The notes: a model not told the origin generated them from the letters alone. Numbered from the stretch's first letter, positions 24,666 through 37,477 are shown. The stretch: DNA of 64,000 nucleotides from Euptelea pleiosperma (GCA_035048495.1 CM068549.1:5315822-5379821), one strand, 5' to 3'. Translations and numbers: made by a program.

Positions 24666-25178
24666 TCATATTTTTTATTTTCAAAAAATACAGGGGTTCG
24701 TTCGAACCCTAATCCCCCTCCAATCTCTTCCATTCTCTCCCAAAAACTCTCTTGCCCCTTTTCCCCCTCTCTTTAGGCTGTTTTCCTCCACTTCTCCTCC
24801 ACCTTCTTCATCTTCTTCCTAACGTTTTCGCCGGAGTTGCAGGTTGCAACTCCAGCCATCACCTGCACAACCCCATCAACCAATCCCCTTCCTCTTCTTC
24901 TCCTCCCTTTCTTCTTCTTCTTCTTCTTCCTCTCCTTCTTGCAGGTGCATCAATAGCGAAACCAGCGCACCACCAACCCACCAATTTCGCCGCCTGCGTG
25001 TTCGCCGGACTGGTTCACCCCTTCCTGCCATCTGCAACTCCTTCCTTATCCCCCTTAGCTCCATCTCCTAATCCCCTCCAATCTCCTCCTCTCCTTCCCC
25101 CTATCCTTTCCCTTCTTCCCCGCGACTTCCTTCTCCTCTTCTTCCTCCTTTCTTCTTCGTCTCCTTCACCATTCTTCG

Positions 25179-25204
25179 CCGGAGTTGCAGGTTTGCAACT
25201 CCGG
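25179..25204. repeat. Family-A palindrome, long form, GGTT centre
   Basis: 11-bp perfect arms. A copy with one arm mismatch (right arm ACTCCAG) is at 24831-24855 in the same LTR. Confidence 0.8.
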
Positions 25205-25357
25205 CCGTTTGTCTTCTCCTTCTTCTCTTCTTGTTCTTCTTCTCCTCCTCTAGCCGTTGCCCAACCCCCTGCTCACCACGCCAAGAACCATCCTCTCCTT
25301 CTCTTTCTTCTTCTTCTTCTTCTTCATCTTCTTCTTCCTTCTTCTCGTTTTCTACGG

Positions 25358-25377
25358 CCGGAGTTCTGCAACTCCGG
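25358..25377. repeat. Family-A palindrome, short form, CTGC centre
   Basis: CCGGAGTT-CTGC-AACTCCGG, 8-bp perfect arms. Confidence 0.8.
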
Positions 25378-27399
25378 CCACGCGCCTCGTCCTTCTCCTT
25401 TTCAGCTTCTCCCTTCTTCTCCTTTTCTCCTCCTTGTAGCTGCATCGCTCTGCCTGCCCCCCACTTCTTCCTTGCCTGCCACGCAACGCTCCCGAAACGC
25501 AGCTGCACCACGCACCGCCTGCGTGCACCGCCTTCCTCCGCCTACTGCAGTTGTGCACGCACCACCGCGTGCTCCTGCTAGTTCTGTCCGCCCGTGCATG
25601 CTCCCCACCACAGTGTCCTCCCTTCCTCATGTGTTGCCGGCGTTTAAGCCGGCCAATTCCACTCTAAAACGCACCACCGCCCAAAGCTCCGCCCAAGCAA
25701 CCTCCAGCAACGTTGCTGGTGTTGCATAACAGCAACACTAACACCGTCTATGAGCTCCACCACATGCTGCCATCACCTCCTGCTGCACTTGCCACTGTGA
25801 AAGCTCCTCCTAAGGACAGATTGCTCGCCTTCTCACTAACCACGACGGCCTCTACTTGCTCCTCCAAATACCGCCCCATTGTAAGCCACCACCACGTGGT
25901 ATCCTCCTCTAAAAACCTGCTGGGTTGCTGCCCTGCACAGCCACCGGTTTTACCTAGACGTGCTCTTCTTCAAGACGAGTTGTAGACCTTCAACTCATCA
26001 TTACCACCAGCAAGTGTTGCTCCACCATCTCCTCCTGAGCTTTTTCAACAACCAATCTAGGTTATAACCTCCTGAAACGAGGAGATCCTTGTGCACACAT
26101 CCAACGGCCTACAACACCTGTCTATCATCGGTTCTCCCTCGCAACTCTAGTAGGTCCAAATCAGTAAGGTCTTCTTCAGTGCACCACGGCTTTCCTTCAC
26201 CAACCTGCAACTCGTTTCTCTTTGTTGCCATTACCCAAGTTGCAGGTCATCTTCTCAAGAACCCGTGATGCCTATTCCGATGGATCCTTGCCACCACTTG
26301 ACCGACCCATCAATCATTTGGCCGACTCTTAGGTAAGTCAGGGTGAGTTTTTCTCTCTCTAGAACATCTATCTCTCTCTCTAGATTTCTCTACTTTCTCT
26401 CTCTTCTTCTTCTTCTTCTCTCTCTCTAATTTAGTTTTACTGCCTTCTAGATTAATTATTTCATGTTTGAGTTGTAAGTTACATGTGAATTCATGAAATA
26501 AAGTTTATTTTGATTCAAGATCGATAAATTCCTGTTATTTTATGTTCCTTATTGCGCTAATCCAACTAATCCCGAGTGCGGATCGACATCCGACACGAAT
26601 CCCTATACAAATATCTCTGAATTTTGCAAGATAATCGGATAATTACAAATTGTGTTGAAGTTAGGGTTTCCGTAACCAACGACACGGAAAAATCCTACTT
26701 TCATACCCATAACCACATAGGGTCTCCATCTCCTTCCCGCACTGGGAGCTGTCTCATCGACCCATTTGCAGGATATAATAATGTCTGGGGCCTTTCACCC
26801 TGGGATACCGAACCCTGATTAATTGATAAAACCAATATAAACGTATATAATATACTTCAACCCCGTTCCCTTATGCACCCCTTATATGAAATGACGTGAT
26901 GATCATGGTATGACAAAAATATAATACTAGGGTTACATGGTATAAACACACATGTATTTAACATTTAAATAAAAATATAAAATGAACCAATGATCATTAA
27001 GAGTAATAATATGGGAATGAATTAGGATTATTCATGAATAACATGTAACAATCACCGAAGGTCACGATCAACACGGATGAATAATATAAGTGAAAATCAC
27101 AAGACAATCCAATACACCATGGCCGAACCCTATGACGAATCCATGACACAAGGTCGAACCCTAAAGAGGGATCCAAGACACTTGACCGAACCCTATGAGG
27201 GATCCAAGACACATGAGTGGGATTCCCATGCATACAAGTATAGGTTAACCTATCTAGGGTTTAGTCAAACAACAAGGCTAAAATCTTAATAGTCAATAAT
27301 CATGACCGAACCACTAACAATTAATAGGTTTTTACAAAAAAATGTGCTGCCTTATAAAAATCATAATTAAATAAATATAAATTAGAAAAATATAAACTC

Positions 27400-28050
27400 A
27401 ATGGATTTAAAAACTAGATTTACAGAGGTTTTAGAAAAATAAATAGAAAAAATATTCAGATTCAAAATATAGGTCGAAACCCTTAATGAAGTGGGCCGGA
27501 CAGAATCTGAAATTCTGGGTTTTATAAAAAAGTCCAGCACATTTGAAAAATCATAACTTAATCATTTTAAATTAAAAAAATACAAACTCAAAGGTTCTAA
27601 AAACTATATTGATAGAGGTATCTATGAAAAATAATTAAAAAAATATTTAGGTTAAAAATATAGATTGAAATCTCAAGTGAATTTGACCGTGTAAAATCTA
27701 GAATTTTGGGTTTTACAGAAAAGTCCAGCACGTTTGAAAAATCATAACTTAATTAATACAAATCAGAAAAATACAAACTCAAATGTTTTAGAAACTAGAT
27801 TTATAGAGGTATCCATGAAAAATAATTAGAAAAATATTTAGGTTAAAAATATAGATCGAAATCCCAAGTGAAGTGGACCATGTAAAATCTAAAATTCTGT
27901 ATGATTTTGTAAAGTCCAACAACTTAAAAAAATTATAATTAAATAAATATAAATTAGAAAAATACAAACTAAATGGTTTTGGAAAATAGATTTATAGAGG
28001 TATTTGGAAAAAATAATTATTAAAATATTTAAATTATAAGAATATAATAA
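27400..28050 (-). repeat. Tandem array of about 191-bp units (about 4 copies) in the minus family-B LTR
   Basis: Reverse-strand equivalents of the array at 18096-19330. The landmark AGAGGTAT(C/T)(T/C)ATG recurs at about 27608, 27799 and 27990, with a degenerate unit at about 27418. Confidence 0.8.
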
Positions 28051-30883
28051 AAATAATAAAGAGCATAGTCATCCGTTATATGTGTAAAAAAAACCATGGC
28101 CAAACCCATCATGGTGGCCCAAATAAAGATCAACCCAATAAGAATAAAGTAAATATTGTTGAAATTAATTTATAATGAGTATCAACCATTATCTAATGAA
28201 AGAAAAATAAAATCTTGAAGAAAAGCAAGTATAGGATGGATCAAACAGACTTACCTCAAAGTTTCTTGAACTTTAATGAAAATCAAAAGTTTCTTCAAAT
28301 TTGAAAGTCGTTGGATCGTCCTCTCCTCGGGGTATGTTCTTCCATTCAGAGTCTCCGTCAATTCTCCCTTCTTGCTCGAGTGCGATAGGTGCCCGGATGA
28401 AGGTTTAATGGAGCTTTCTCTATTCTTCAATGGAGTTGGGTTTGTGAAAGCTTCTAAAACTTTAGGATTTTCATAAATAGGTTTAGGGAAGGATTAGGGT
28501 TTCTATATTAGTGAAATTCGTAACTATCAAAGGGATGACCTTTTCAACCCTCAAAAACATATATTTTACACTACTAATGGGTTAAAAATGGACCCAAGGC
28601 CCATATACATCAACTAGGCTTTATTTAATAATATTATTAGGCCCAAAAGACCTCTAGATTGGCCATACGGGTCCACCCAACAATCAAAACACAAATAATT
28701 ATAAATTAATTCAATTAAACTATATTATATAATTTAAAAGTTCATACAATAAGGTATTGACACGTGGCACACACATAAATCACATAAAATAGTCTAAATA
28801 CACAAAAATTATAAAAAAGTTCAAAGCCTCAAAAAATGTCAAATGACATCGAAATGATCCGAAAGTGATTCGTAGGTCCCACACTCCTATTAAATAAATA
28901 AAATATAATTAAATATTATTTTTAAAAAACATGAGAATGGTAGGAAAGTTTAAAAATTACGAAAATACTATTTTTGTCAAAATCTCCCAAAATCTCCCGC
29001 TAGGGTTTTTGTCTCAAGAAAGGTTCCAAATTTCTCGGGTAAGTTAGAAATGATAAAATAGGAATATTTCTGGTGTCTCGGGCCCACAAAAATAATTTTT
29101 TTATAAAAGTTCTAGAATGTTAGTTGCGGCAAGAAAAAGTCCCCTGCAAGTTATGATTCATTATTTTTAGCAGGAATTTAGCCTTAAAGAGCGAGTTTAA
29201 AAAAATAGCAGGTTTTCAAAGTTGTCAGAATGAAACCAAATTAAATACACATACTCAACAATGATATTAAACCATAAAAATAATAATAATAGTCTGAAAA
29301 AGTTTCAGGTTTGGTGAATTTACCATAATACCCTATAACAAAAGTTCAGGTTATTAAACGGATCGACATCCGACAAGAATCCCTATACAAAGTTCATATT
29401 TTTGCAGGGTTAAAAACTCGGATTAATTACAAATGTGTTGATTCTAGGGTTTCCATAATGAAAGTAGGGTTTTTCCTCGTCGTTGGTACGGAAACCCTAA
29501 CTTCAACACATTTTTAATTAATCCGAGACTTTTAACCTGTAGAATGAGCGATTTTGCACAGTGGCTTGTGTCGGATGTCGATCCGCACTCGGGATTAGTC
29601 GGATTAGCGCGAATAAGAACATAAAATGACAGATAATATACAAGAGAAACGTGGAAGGATGAGAATGGCGAGTCGAGATTAAAAACACATCCAAGAGATC
29701 TAGAAAATACTAAAATCATCAAAATCAAATTGCATTAATTAAACTGTTGCTTACATGAAATAAATGACAGAAATAAATAAAGTGGTAAATCTATTCTAGA
29801 AAGCATGTAAGAAAGCATGTAAAGAGAACTTTTAGAGAGAGAGGAAGAAGAGAGAGATTTTCACACCTCGGTCGTTTACCGGCCGACAAGGTAGAGGTGA
29901 GAGAAAAACTCACCCTCTTGCATTCACCGAACGGAGTCAGTGGTGCAAAAAGGCGATTAGCCTGGGGATGTTCCCTAGAGAGAGAAAGTGAATACCTTGA
30001 GATTTACCGGAGCGAGATTTAGAGATTGGCCAAGCTGGCCAATGAAGGTGGTCCACTTGTTGGGTGATTTCCTTGAGTGCATGGTGTGCGCTTGCAGGCT
30101 TGGACATGGTGATGTGCTACTGCACCTCTCTTTTGGTAGAGCTGCAAGCTTTTGGTGCTGCTCGGAGAGAGAAGGCCATGGCAGAATGCTGCTTTGCCTT
30201 TGGAGCAGAAAGTGCTGACGTGAGAGAGGACGTGCACAGTCTAGCAAGGAGATGAGCTGGTTTGGTTGGATCCTTTGAGAGGAGTGTGAGGCAACAGGTT
30301 GTGGCGTACATGCAGACCTGCAACTTCGGTGAGGGAGAAAATGAGGTGGAGTAACCTGCAGCTGGTAAAGATGCCGTTCATACTTGCTGTCCTTGATGGC
30401 AGCGGTTGTAGGTTGTTTTGACGGTGATTTCCGGCCAACACCGTGAGGAGAAAGGGACTGTTGGGTGTAGCAGGTGAAGAAAAGGAAGGCGTGAAGATGG
30501 AGTTGCAAGTCTGTGAGGTGCACAGACCTGCTAAAGAGGAGGAGATGATGGTCTGCCCGTGGATGAACTAGTTGAAGACGCTGTTGCAGTGGAGAGAACC
30601 GTTGGTGTGCAACGGCTTGGCAGCAAGTTTTTCTTACTGGTTCGACCAGTAAACCAGCAAGAAGGATGGCTAGAAGGGAGAGAAGGCGGTAGAGAGAGGG
30701 TTTGATGGCTGTGGTGGAGGCGCTGGTTGTGCCAGCGTCAATGGAGGTCGCTTGAGTGTGGATGAAGTGTTGGGCGATAGAGGAGGAGCAGGGCCGTTCG
30801 GTGGTTGTAAACGGAGGTGGCAGCGCAGGGGATGGGGCAGCAGGCGGTGTTGTTTTCTGGCAGTAAGCAACAGCAGCTAGCGG

Positions 30884-30909
30884 CCGGAGTTGCAGGCCTG
30901 CAACTCCGG
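30884..30909. repeat. Family-A palindrome, fully self-complementary 26-mer
   Basis: 13-bp perfect arms with no loop (centre GGCC), the most complete copy in the window. Confidence 0.82.
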
Positions 30910-31283
30910 TGGGAGAAGATCAAGAAGAAGAAGAAGGCGGTGAGAATGGAGGAGAGAAAGAGAGGAGGGCGGTGAAAGTTGCAGACCTCTCTTATTTTTG
31001 CAAGTGCAGCAGCTGCTTGATGAGGAGCCAAATGGAGACGATGGCCATCTGGTTTTTGGAGAACCAAAAACGTCTAAGAGATGCACACAAGGGGGCGCAC
31101 TAGCGTGGAGATCGTAGCAAGGGGGGAGGCGTTGCTGCCCCTTAATGAAGACGATGAAGGCAGCGTCAATGGAGGTTGAGGACGACTGGTGTGGGGTGTT
31201 GGTGATGAAGACGGTGCTGACGAGGTGAACAGGGTGTTGTGGAGACGCTGGAGGAGGAGAAGAACGTGAAGAAGACGAGATGG

Positions 31284-31303
31284 CCGGAGTTCTGCAACTC
31301 CGG
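31284..31303. repeat. Family-A palindrome, short form, CTGC centre
   Basis: CCGGAGTT-CTGC-AACTCCGG, identical to 25358-25377 although this LTR is in the other orientation. Confidence 0.82.
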
Positions 31304-31327
31304 CCGGTAAAAGAAGAAGAAGAAGAA

Positions 31328-31359
<32 letters not shown>

Positions 31360-33673
31360 AGAAGAAGAGGAAGAACGGCCAAGAGAGGGGGAAAAGGGGC
31401 AAGATCTTTTTGGGGAGAGAAAGGAGGGGATTAGAGGAGGATTAGGGTTCGAACGAACCCTTCTCCTTCCTCTTATAAAGCTCCCTATTTCCTTTAATGG
31501 AAATAAGGTATTTTTTTAAATAATTTTTTTTTTTTTTTTTTTTTTTAAGTAAAATGCTACTTTTCTTTGGGGAATGTCCCCATTTAGTGGACCCCCCATT
31601 TTTTAAAATTTAATTAAAGTTATTTTGAAGTTCACGGGGTCCACTAACTGGTCGGACAGCGGGTCGATGATGATGGGCCCGGCTACTGGCCCACATGGAT
31701 TGATGATGTCCATCGTCTCACAAGATGATGTGACAGACAGTCTGATGGCGATCGGATGGATGGTGACTTGATTGGGACCCAGATTGGTAGATCGACAGAT
31801 CTAGAGAGATCCAACGGTCCGATTGAAGATCCAACGGTCCGATGGAAGATCCAACGGTCAGAAAGCTAAGGGAGATGAGATAGAGCCGATGGGCAGGAGT
31901 TCTGGGGTTAGGTCAGTAGATTCGAGGACCGAGAGATGAAGAGAGAGAGAATAAGGAGAGATGAGAGAGAAAGTATCAGAAAATAGAGAGAAAAGCACTG
32001 GCGGAGGGTCTAGAACCCTGGTCTTCACTGTGACCATCCTCACGCTTCTCCAGTAGAGTCGACTATCATTCTTTGCTGACTCATGTGGCTTTAAACGCTT
32101 TGGTCCGTCTCTTGGTCATTGGCTCTCCTGCTCTCTTCGTTCTTTGGGCCAGCTTTTTGGTCCTCTTATTCAGCCCATATTTGGCCCATATCTTCTAGTC
32201 ATAGCATGTGGGCTCTTTAAGCTTTGATAATGGGCTTTCATGATCGATTTGGACCCACAAGTCTCGAGAATCGTCCCATCGGGGTTTCCTACGACAGAAG
32301 AAGCGCGTAATGAGACTTTATCAGAACGGCTTAAAATCTAGATTTTCGAAAATGTGTTTAATGCATGCAAATATACCATTTCGTCCAGAAAAGTGTGTTC
32401 TATGATATTCGCTCAAAAGTGCTTATTTTAAGCAATTATCCTTTTAGCGTTATTGCACTCTCCTACGTAAAATACTCTATTTACCTACTTTTCTACGTAA
32501 GAGTCTCTTCTGTTGCGTAGAACACACTTTTCTGGACGAAATGGTATATTTGTATGCATTAAACACATTTTCGGAAGTCTAGATATGAAGTCATTCTGAT
32601 AGAGTCTCATTACGCGCTTCTTCTGTCGCAAGGAAACCCCGATGGGACGATTCTCGAGACTTGTGGGCCCAAATCGATCATGAAAGCCCATTATCAAAGC
32701 TTAAAGAGCCCACATGCTATGACTAGAAGATATGGGCCAAATATGGGCTGAATAAGAGGACCAAAAAGTCGGCCCAAAGAACGAAGAGAGCAGGAGAGCC
32801 AATGACCAAGAGACGGACCAAAGCGTTTAAAGCCACATGAGTCAGCAAGGAATGATAGTCGACTCTACTGGAGAAGCGTGAGGATGGTCACAGTGAAGAC
32901 CAGGGTTCCAGACCCTCCGCCAGTGCTTTTTTCCATTTTTTTGATACTTTTTATCTCATCTCTTCTTATTCTCTCTCTCTCTTCATCTCTCGATCCTCGA
33001 ATCTACTGACTTAACCCCAGAACTCCTACCCTTCGGCTCTATCTCATCTCCCTTAGCTTTCTGACCGTTGGATCTTCCATCGGACCGTTGGATCTTCAAT
33101 CGGACCGTTGGATCTCTCTAGATCCGTCGATCTACCAATCTGGGTCCCAATCAAGTCACCATCCATCCGATCGCCATCAGAATGTCTGTCACATCATCTT
33201 GTGAGACGATGGACATCATCAGTCCATGTGGGCCAATAGCCGGGCCCATCATCATCGACCCGCTGTCCGACCAGTTAGTGGACCCCGTGAATTTCAAAAT
33301 AATTTTAATTAAAAAATGGGGGGTCCACTAAATGGGGAGATTCCCCATAGAAAAGTAGGTTTTTACTTAAAAAAAAAAAAAAAAAAAAAAAAAAATTTAA
33401 AAAATTATTTTTCTTATTTTTTTTATTCAAAAAATCCCCTATTTCCATTAAAGGAAATAGGGAAGCTTTAAAAGGAGAAGGATAGGGGTTCATTCGAACC
33501 CTAATCCCTCTCCCCTCTCCTCCTCTCCTTCCCCCTATCCTTTCCCTTCTTCCCGGCGTTTTTTTTTTCTTTTCTTCCTCCTTTCTTTTTCTTCTTCTTC
33601 TCCTTGTTACTTCATCTCCGGCGAGCCACCACCGGACTGGTTCGTCGGCTCCCCCACCTTCTCCTTCTTCTCC

Positions 33674-33708
<35 letters not shown>

Positions 33709-33782
33709 TTCTTTTTTTTTTTTTTCCTTCTCTCCTCTGTCTTCTTCTTCTTGCTGTTCTAGTTTTCGTTTTCACGTCCTCA

Positions 33783-33807
33783 CCGGAGTTGCAGGCTGCA
33801 ACTCCGG
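33783..33807. repeat. Family-A palindrome, long form, G centre
   Basis: 12-bp perfect arms. The downstream CGCCAGCGCACC is also next to the copy at 9859-9883. Confidence 0.8.
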
Positions 33808-33942
33808 TCGCCAGCGCACCTCTCCGCCTCCACCATCTTCTCCGGCCACAGATGCTCATCTCCTTACACCACAGCAACGCCTCCCTCCATCTCTAATCTC
33901 TCTCCTACGATCCAAGCCGCCGTTGATATCACCACCATCAAA

Positions 33943-33968
33943 CCGGAGTTGCAGGTTTGCAACTCCGG
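33943..33968. repeat. Family-A palindrome, long form, GGTT centre
   Basis: 11-bp perfect arms, the same as 25179-25204. Confidence 0.8.
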
Positions 33969-35228
33969 CGAACCTGCAAATACCGTCTCCTTCTTCCTCT
34001 TCAGCCTGCAGCGCCTCCTCCTCTCATCTGCAACTCCTTCCTCTGCTCTCCTCCACCTCTGACCTAGCCGAACTTGAAACCTAGGCTTCATCCTCTTGCT
34101 GTTGAGCAAACCACGATCACATGCCCCTTTCGTTTCCGAACGAAACTCTACCGCCTTGCAACGCCTCTACTTTCCACACAGGGTACCAGCAAGGGCGCAT
34201 CTCCACCGCCCCATCCTTGGCCGGAGCTGCCATTAATGGGCGTCCAATATCAGCAAGCGTCCACACCTATCATCCTCTCCTTCGATGCTACCTTGATGTC
34301 CATTTCCACATGCATCTTCACCATGGAGATCTAGATCTCCAAGCTTCAACTTCAGTTCACCACTTTACTGAAGCACGTGCCGGGCAATAACTCCGGTGAA
34401 ACCAACACCCTCAAGCCACCAATAACTCCGGATGAACGCTCTCCCACAATCCTCCAAAGCCGGGGCAACCACTTCTCAATAGGCTGATCTCGTAGAATGG
34501 TGAGTGCACAAGGTAAAAGATTAACTTTTTCCCTCTTCTCTCCCCCTCCATCCTCTCTCTTCTTTTCTCTCTCTACCTCTCTCTCTCTAGATCCTTTTAG
34601 TCACTTTATCTCTCTACAATCTCTCTCTTCTTTTTCTTTATTTCTCTCTCTCTCATTGTAGCTTTCTTAACTTAGTGTAGTTCCAGCAAATATTGTAAGA
34701 CTTTTAATTACTTTGAATAAATTTTAGTTGTCATTATTACTTGATTGTAATAGGTCACCTTTCATGCTTTACTTTATCTGTGTTCTTAATGCTCTTGATA
34801 TTTATAGCATTCTCTCTCTAAAATCACAACAAATAATGTTTTAAAGACCATTTCAATCACCACTCTCACCCCACCATCATTTTCATCAATTTCTATGAAG
34901 AAAGTCCGTCATTTTATGTTATTTACTGCACGTTCACTAATCCCGAGTGCGGATTCGACTCCGACTTTCCACTGTGCTAGAATTTTTAATTTTTGCAGAG
35001 AAAAAGACTCGGATTAATTACAAATGTGTTGAGATTAGGGTCGTTCTCTCAACGACGGAAAAATCCTACTTTCATTCTACACAATAAAAGAGACTCTTAC
35101 GTAGAAAAGTAGATAAATAGAACATTTTAACGTAGGAGAGTGTGATAACGCTTAGAAGATAACAGTGGAAAATACCCACTTTTAAGCGAATATCACGTAA
35201 CCAACGACGCAGAAAAACTCTACTTTCA

Positions 35229-35280
35229 GCACCCCTATATAAAATGACATGATGATCATAGTGTAACAACAATATGATAA
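35229..35280 (-). mobile_element. Small family-B LTR fragment
   Basis: GCACCCCTATATAAAATGAC and ATGATGATCAT match the minus family-B LTR around 26876-26920 (compare GCACCCCTTATATG). About 50 bases survive between the family-A end and the MULE remnant. Confidence 0.6.
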
Positions 35281-35282
35281 AT

Positions 35283-36152
35283 AGAGCTGAAAGTGCTCAC
35301 ACAAAATTGAATAGACATTTGGGATCGTCAGTAGGAGATTTTGAGTCCCCGTTGGCTATTATGAACACACTGATATAAAGGAATCATTTCAGAAAAGTAT
35401 AAACACAGTGATACATAAATTTAGACCAGCTTTGTATAAGAATCCGAAGAGAATTATTTCCAAGTCTACACTTGATATGATACTTCAAGAGGAAAAAAGA
35501 GCTGAGTCTATTGGTATAGATGCTCATGTATGTGGTTGTGACCTTTGTCGTACACATGGGTTTCCGTGTGCGTATGAGATCATCCAGTACAAGGTCAGCC
35601 CATACCTCCATCGCTTGTCCATCCACAATATTGGTTGAGGCTTTCTACTATACCTACTGTCCAAGTAGAAGACCTAGACTACACATCAGTGTTTGAGATG
35701 TTTAAACAAAGATTTGAAGGAGCAATTCAAGATGTACAACTCCATCTTTTGAAGCAGTTGAATGAATTAGGTAATCCGTCTACAACTGGGTTGCTTGAGC
35801 CAATAGTGAGGACAAATACCAAGGGCATGCCAAAAAGTTGGTTGGCAAATAAAAGAGCAAAGGTAGATTCATCTACCAAAAATGATCCATCAGCATTTGA
35901 GTATGCAAAAGACAATAAAAAGAAGCAGAAAAAAAAAATTGAAAGTACACCGCACTAGGGCTCTTAAGGTAGAAGTACGAGAAAGTGGAAGATTACCGTA
36001 TGTGGATACATTCCCAGAAGTTTTCCAACCCTACATTATGCAAGTCAAAGATGTTATTTGAGATGGACATTGTGGTTTTAGAGTGGTGGCAGATTACCTA
36101 AGGTTGGGTGAGACTGGCTGGGCACAAGTGAGACACGATTTGAAAGATGAGT
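35283..36152 (+). pseudogene. MULE/FAR1-type transposase with OTU domain, broken, 5' part
   Basis: Several frames in order match the C-terminal half of plant MULE/FAR1-like proteins that carry an OTU protease domain. AESAHTKLNRHLGSSVGDF is near 35290. A SWIM zinc finger with CGCDLCRTHGFPCAYE is at about 35530-35580. A Lys-rich linker follows (to about 35957). An OTU start, DGHCGFRVVADYL, is near 36062. The Asp and Cys of DGHC are the usual OTU catalytic positions. Frames change after TLI (stop near 35377) and near 35636, a stop follows ESTPH, and a TGA stands just before DGHC. The gene is dead. It continues at 42432 after the family-B insertion. The MULE N-terminal transposase core is not present. 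Confidence 0.8.
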
Positions 36153-37477
36153 TGTAATACCTTGAACTTTCGTTCTAGGGTATTATGGTAAATTCACCTA
36201 ATAATGAAAACCTGAAACTTTTTCAGACTCTTATTATTGTTTTTATTGTTTAATATCATGTATGAGTATGTGTATTTAATTTGGTTTCGTTCTGACAACT
36301 TTGAAAAACCTACTATTTTTGAAACTTGCTCTTTAGGGCTAAATTCTTGCTAAAAATAATGAACCATAATTTGCAGGGGACTTTTTCTTTCCCCAGCTAA
36401 CATTCTAAAACTTTTATAAAAAAATTATTTTGTGGGCCCGAGACACCAAAAATATTCTTATTTTATCCTTACCAACTTACCTGTGAAATTTGAAACCTTT
36501 CTTGAGACATGAAAACCCTAGCGGGAGATTTTGACAAAAATAGTATTTTTATAATTTTTGAACTTCCTACCATTCGCATATTTTTCAAAAATAATATTTA
36601 ATTATATTTTATTTATTTAATAAGCGTGGGATCCGCAAATCACTTTCGGGTCATTCCGATGTCATTTGACACTTTTCTAGAGTTTTGAACGTTTTTATGA
36701 TTTGTGTGTGTGACATGTGTCAATACCTTATTGTATGGACTTTTAAATTATATAATATAGTTTGATTTATTTAATTTATAATTATTTGTGTTATGATTGT
36801 TGGGTGGGGCCGTATGGCCGATCTAGAAGTCTTTTGGGCTTAATAATATTCTTAAATGAAGCCTGTTGATGTATATGGGCCTTGGGCCCATTCTTAACCC
36901 ATTAATAGTGTAAAATATAAGTTTTTGAGGGTTGAAAAAGTCATCCCTTTGCTAGTTACGAATTTCAACAAAATAGAAACCCTAATCCTTCCCTAAACCT
37001 ATTTATGAAAACCCTAAAGCTTTAGAAGCTTTCACAAAACCAAATTCCATTAAAGAATAGAGCAAGCTCCATTAAACCTTCATCCGGGCACCGATCGCAC
37101 TCGAGCAAGAAGGGAGAATTGACGGGGACTCCGATTTGAAGAACATACTCCGAGGAGAGGACGATCCGATGACTTTCAAATTTGAAAAAACTTTTGATTT
37201 TCATTAAAATTCAAGAAACCTTAAGGTAAGTGCGCTTGATCCATCCTATACTTGTTTTTCTTCAAGATTTGTTTTTCTTTCATTAGATAATGGTTGATAC
37301 TCATTATAAATTAATTTTTATAATATTTACTTTATTCTTATTGGGTTGATCTTTGTTTTGGGCCACCATGATGAGTTTGGCCATGGTCTATTTTGTACCT
37401 ATAACGGATGACTATGTTCTTATCATTTTTGTTGTACTTTTATGATTTAAATATTTTTATATTATTTTTTCTAAATA

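Larger units (their letters stand above)
23672..26703 (+). mobile_element. Family-A solo LTR, target duplication TACCC
   Basis: 3032 bp from TGATATTCGC to ATCCTACTTTCA, with TACCC at 23667-23671 and 26704-26708. Joining the flanks restores the family-B sequence seen uninterrupted at 20150-20190. It carries the GGGTTCGTTCGAACCC hairpin (24694-24709), but the TATA-like segment is replaced by a (TA)n run at 24635-24662. Several palindromes lie in the TTC-rich block. The 325-aa Ser/Pro/Leu frame at 24752-25729 is a translation of this block. Confidence 0.93.
23092..29356 (-). mobile_element. Family-B 5' LTR (minus) with a nested family-A solo LTR
   Basis: On the minus strand the LTR runs from about 29356 (TAATAACCTGAAC, lacking the first TG) to 23092 (GGGATGTGACA), followed by the primer site. 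Without the nested 23672-26703 insertion it is about 3.2 kb. Its tandem array has only about four units. The left-out first bases and the family-A fragment joined at 29357 indicate a rearrangement at this end. Confidence 0.85.
32403..35074 (+). mobile_element. Family-A solo LTR, target duplication TTCTA
   Basis: 2672 bp from TGATATTCGC to ATCCTACTTTCA, flanked by TTCTA at 32398-32402 and 35075-35079. Removing it rejoins the minus family-A LTR around it (GTGTGTTCTA + CACAATAAAAGAG). It is the youngest layer at this point. It contains a long T/A-run near 33370-33395, a hairpin with one mismatch at 33486-33501, and two palindromes. The minus frame at 33305-33877 is low-complexity. Confidence 0.93.
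29459..35195 (-). mobile_element. Family-A solo LTR (minus), itself carrying a plus solo LTR
   Basis: The edges are TGAAAGTAGGG (left) and GCGAATATCA (right), flanked by CATAA (29454-29458) and CGTAA (35196-35200), a target duplication with one difference. The LTR parts are 29459-32402 and 35080-35195, about 3.06 kb. TATA-like (TCTTATAAAG on this strand) is near 31471, the hairpin GGGTTCGAACGAACCC is at 31445-31460, and two perfect palindromes are present. A (GAA)n run at about 31312-31375 is the complement of the TTC tracts. Confidence 0.88.
29359..35228 (+). mobile_element. Family-A LTR 3'-end fragment, split by a later insertion
   Basis: 29359-29458 (CGGATCGACATCCGAC ... GATTCTAGGGTTTCC) and 35201-35228 (CCAACGACGCAG ... 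CTACTTTCA) are the two halves of one family-A LTR end. The minus LTR 29459-35195 lies between them. Only about the last 130 bases of this LTR exist. It is flanked by two unrelated parts of family B (29356 and 35229), so it marks a rearrangement junction and not a clean insertion. Confidence 0.75.

Noticed and set aside
24752..25729. 325-codon open frame rich in Ser, Pro and Leu
   Set aside because: It lies wholly in the TTC/CT-rich block of a solo LTR with a clean target duplication. Similar frames appear at the same place in other copies with shifted reading frames.
30000..31100. Overlapping frames on both strands at 29975-31103 as genes
   Set aside because: All are inside the minus family-A LTR. 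No introns, domains or consistent frame are shared with other copies.
35384..35626. 80-codon minus frame over the MULE region
   Set aside because: It is the antisense shadow of the plus-strand zinc-finger coding remnant.
17588..37204. Similar minus/plus frames of about 60-79 codons at 17588, 28276 and 37022 as a conserved small gene
   Set aside because: They are the same part of three family-B LTRs and have different ends and start points. Sequence similarity is explained by LTR homology.
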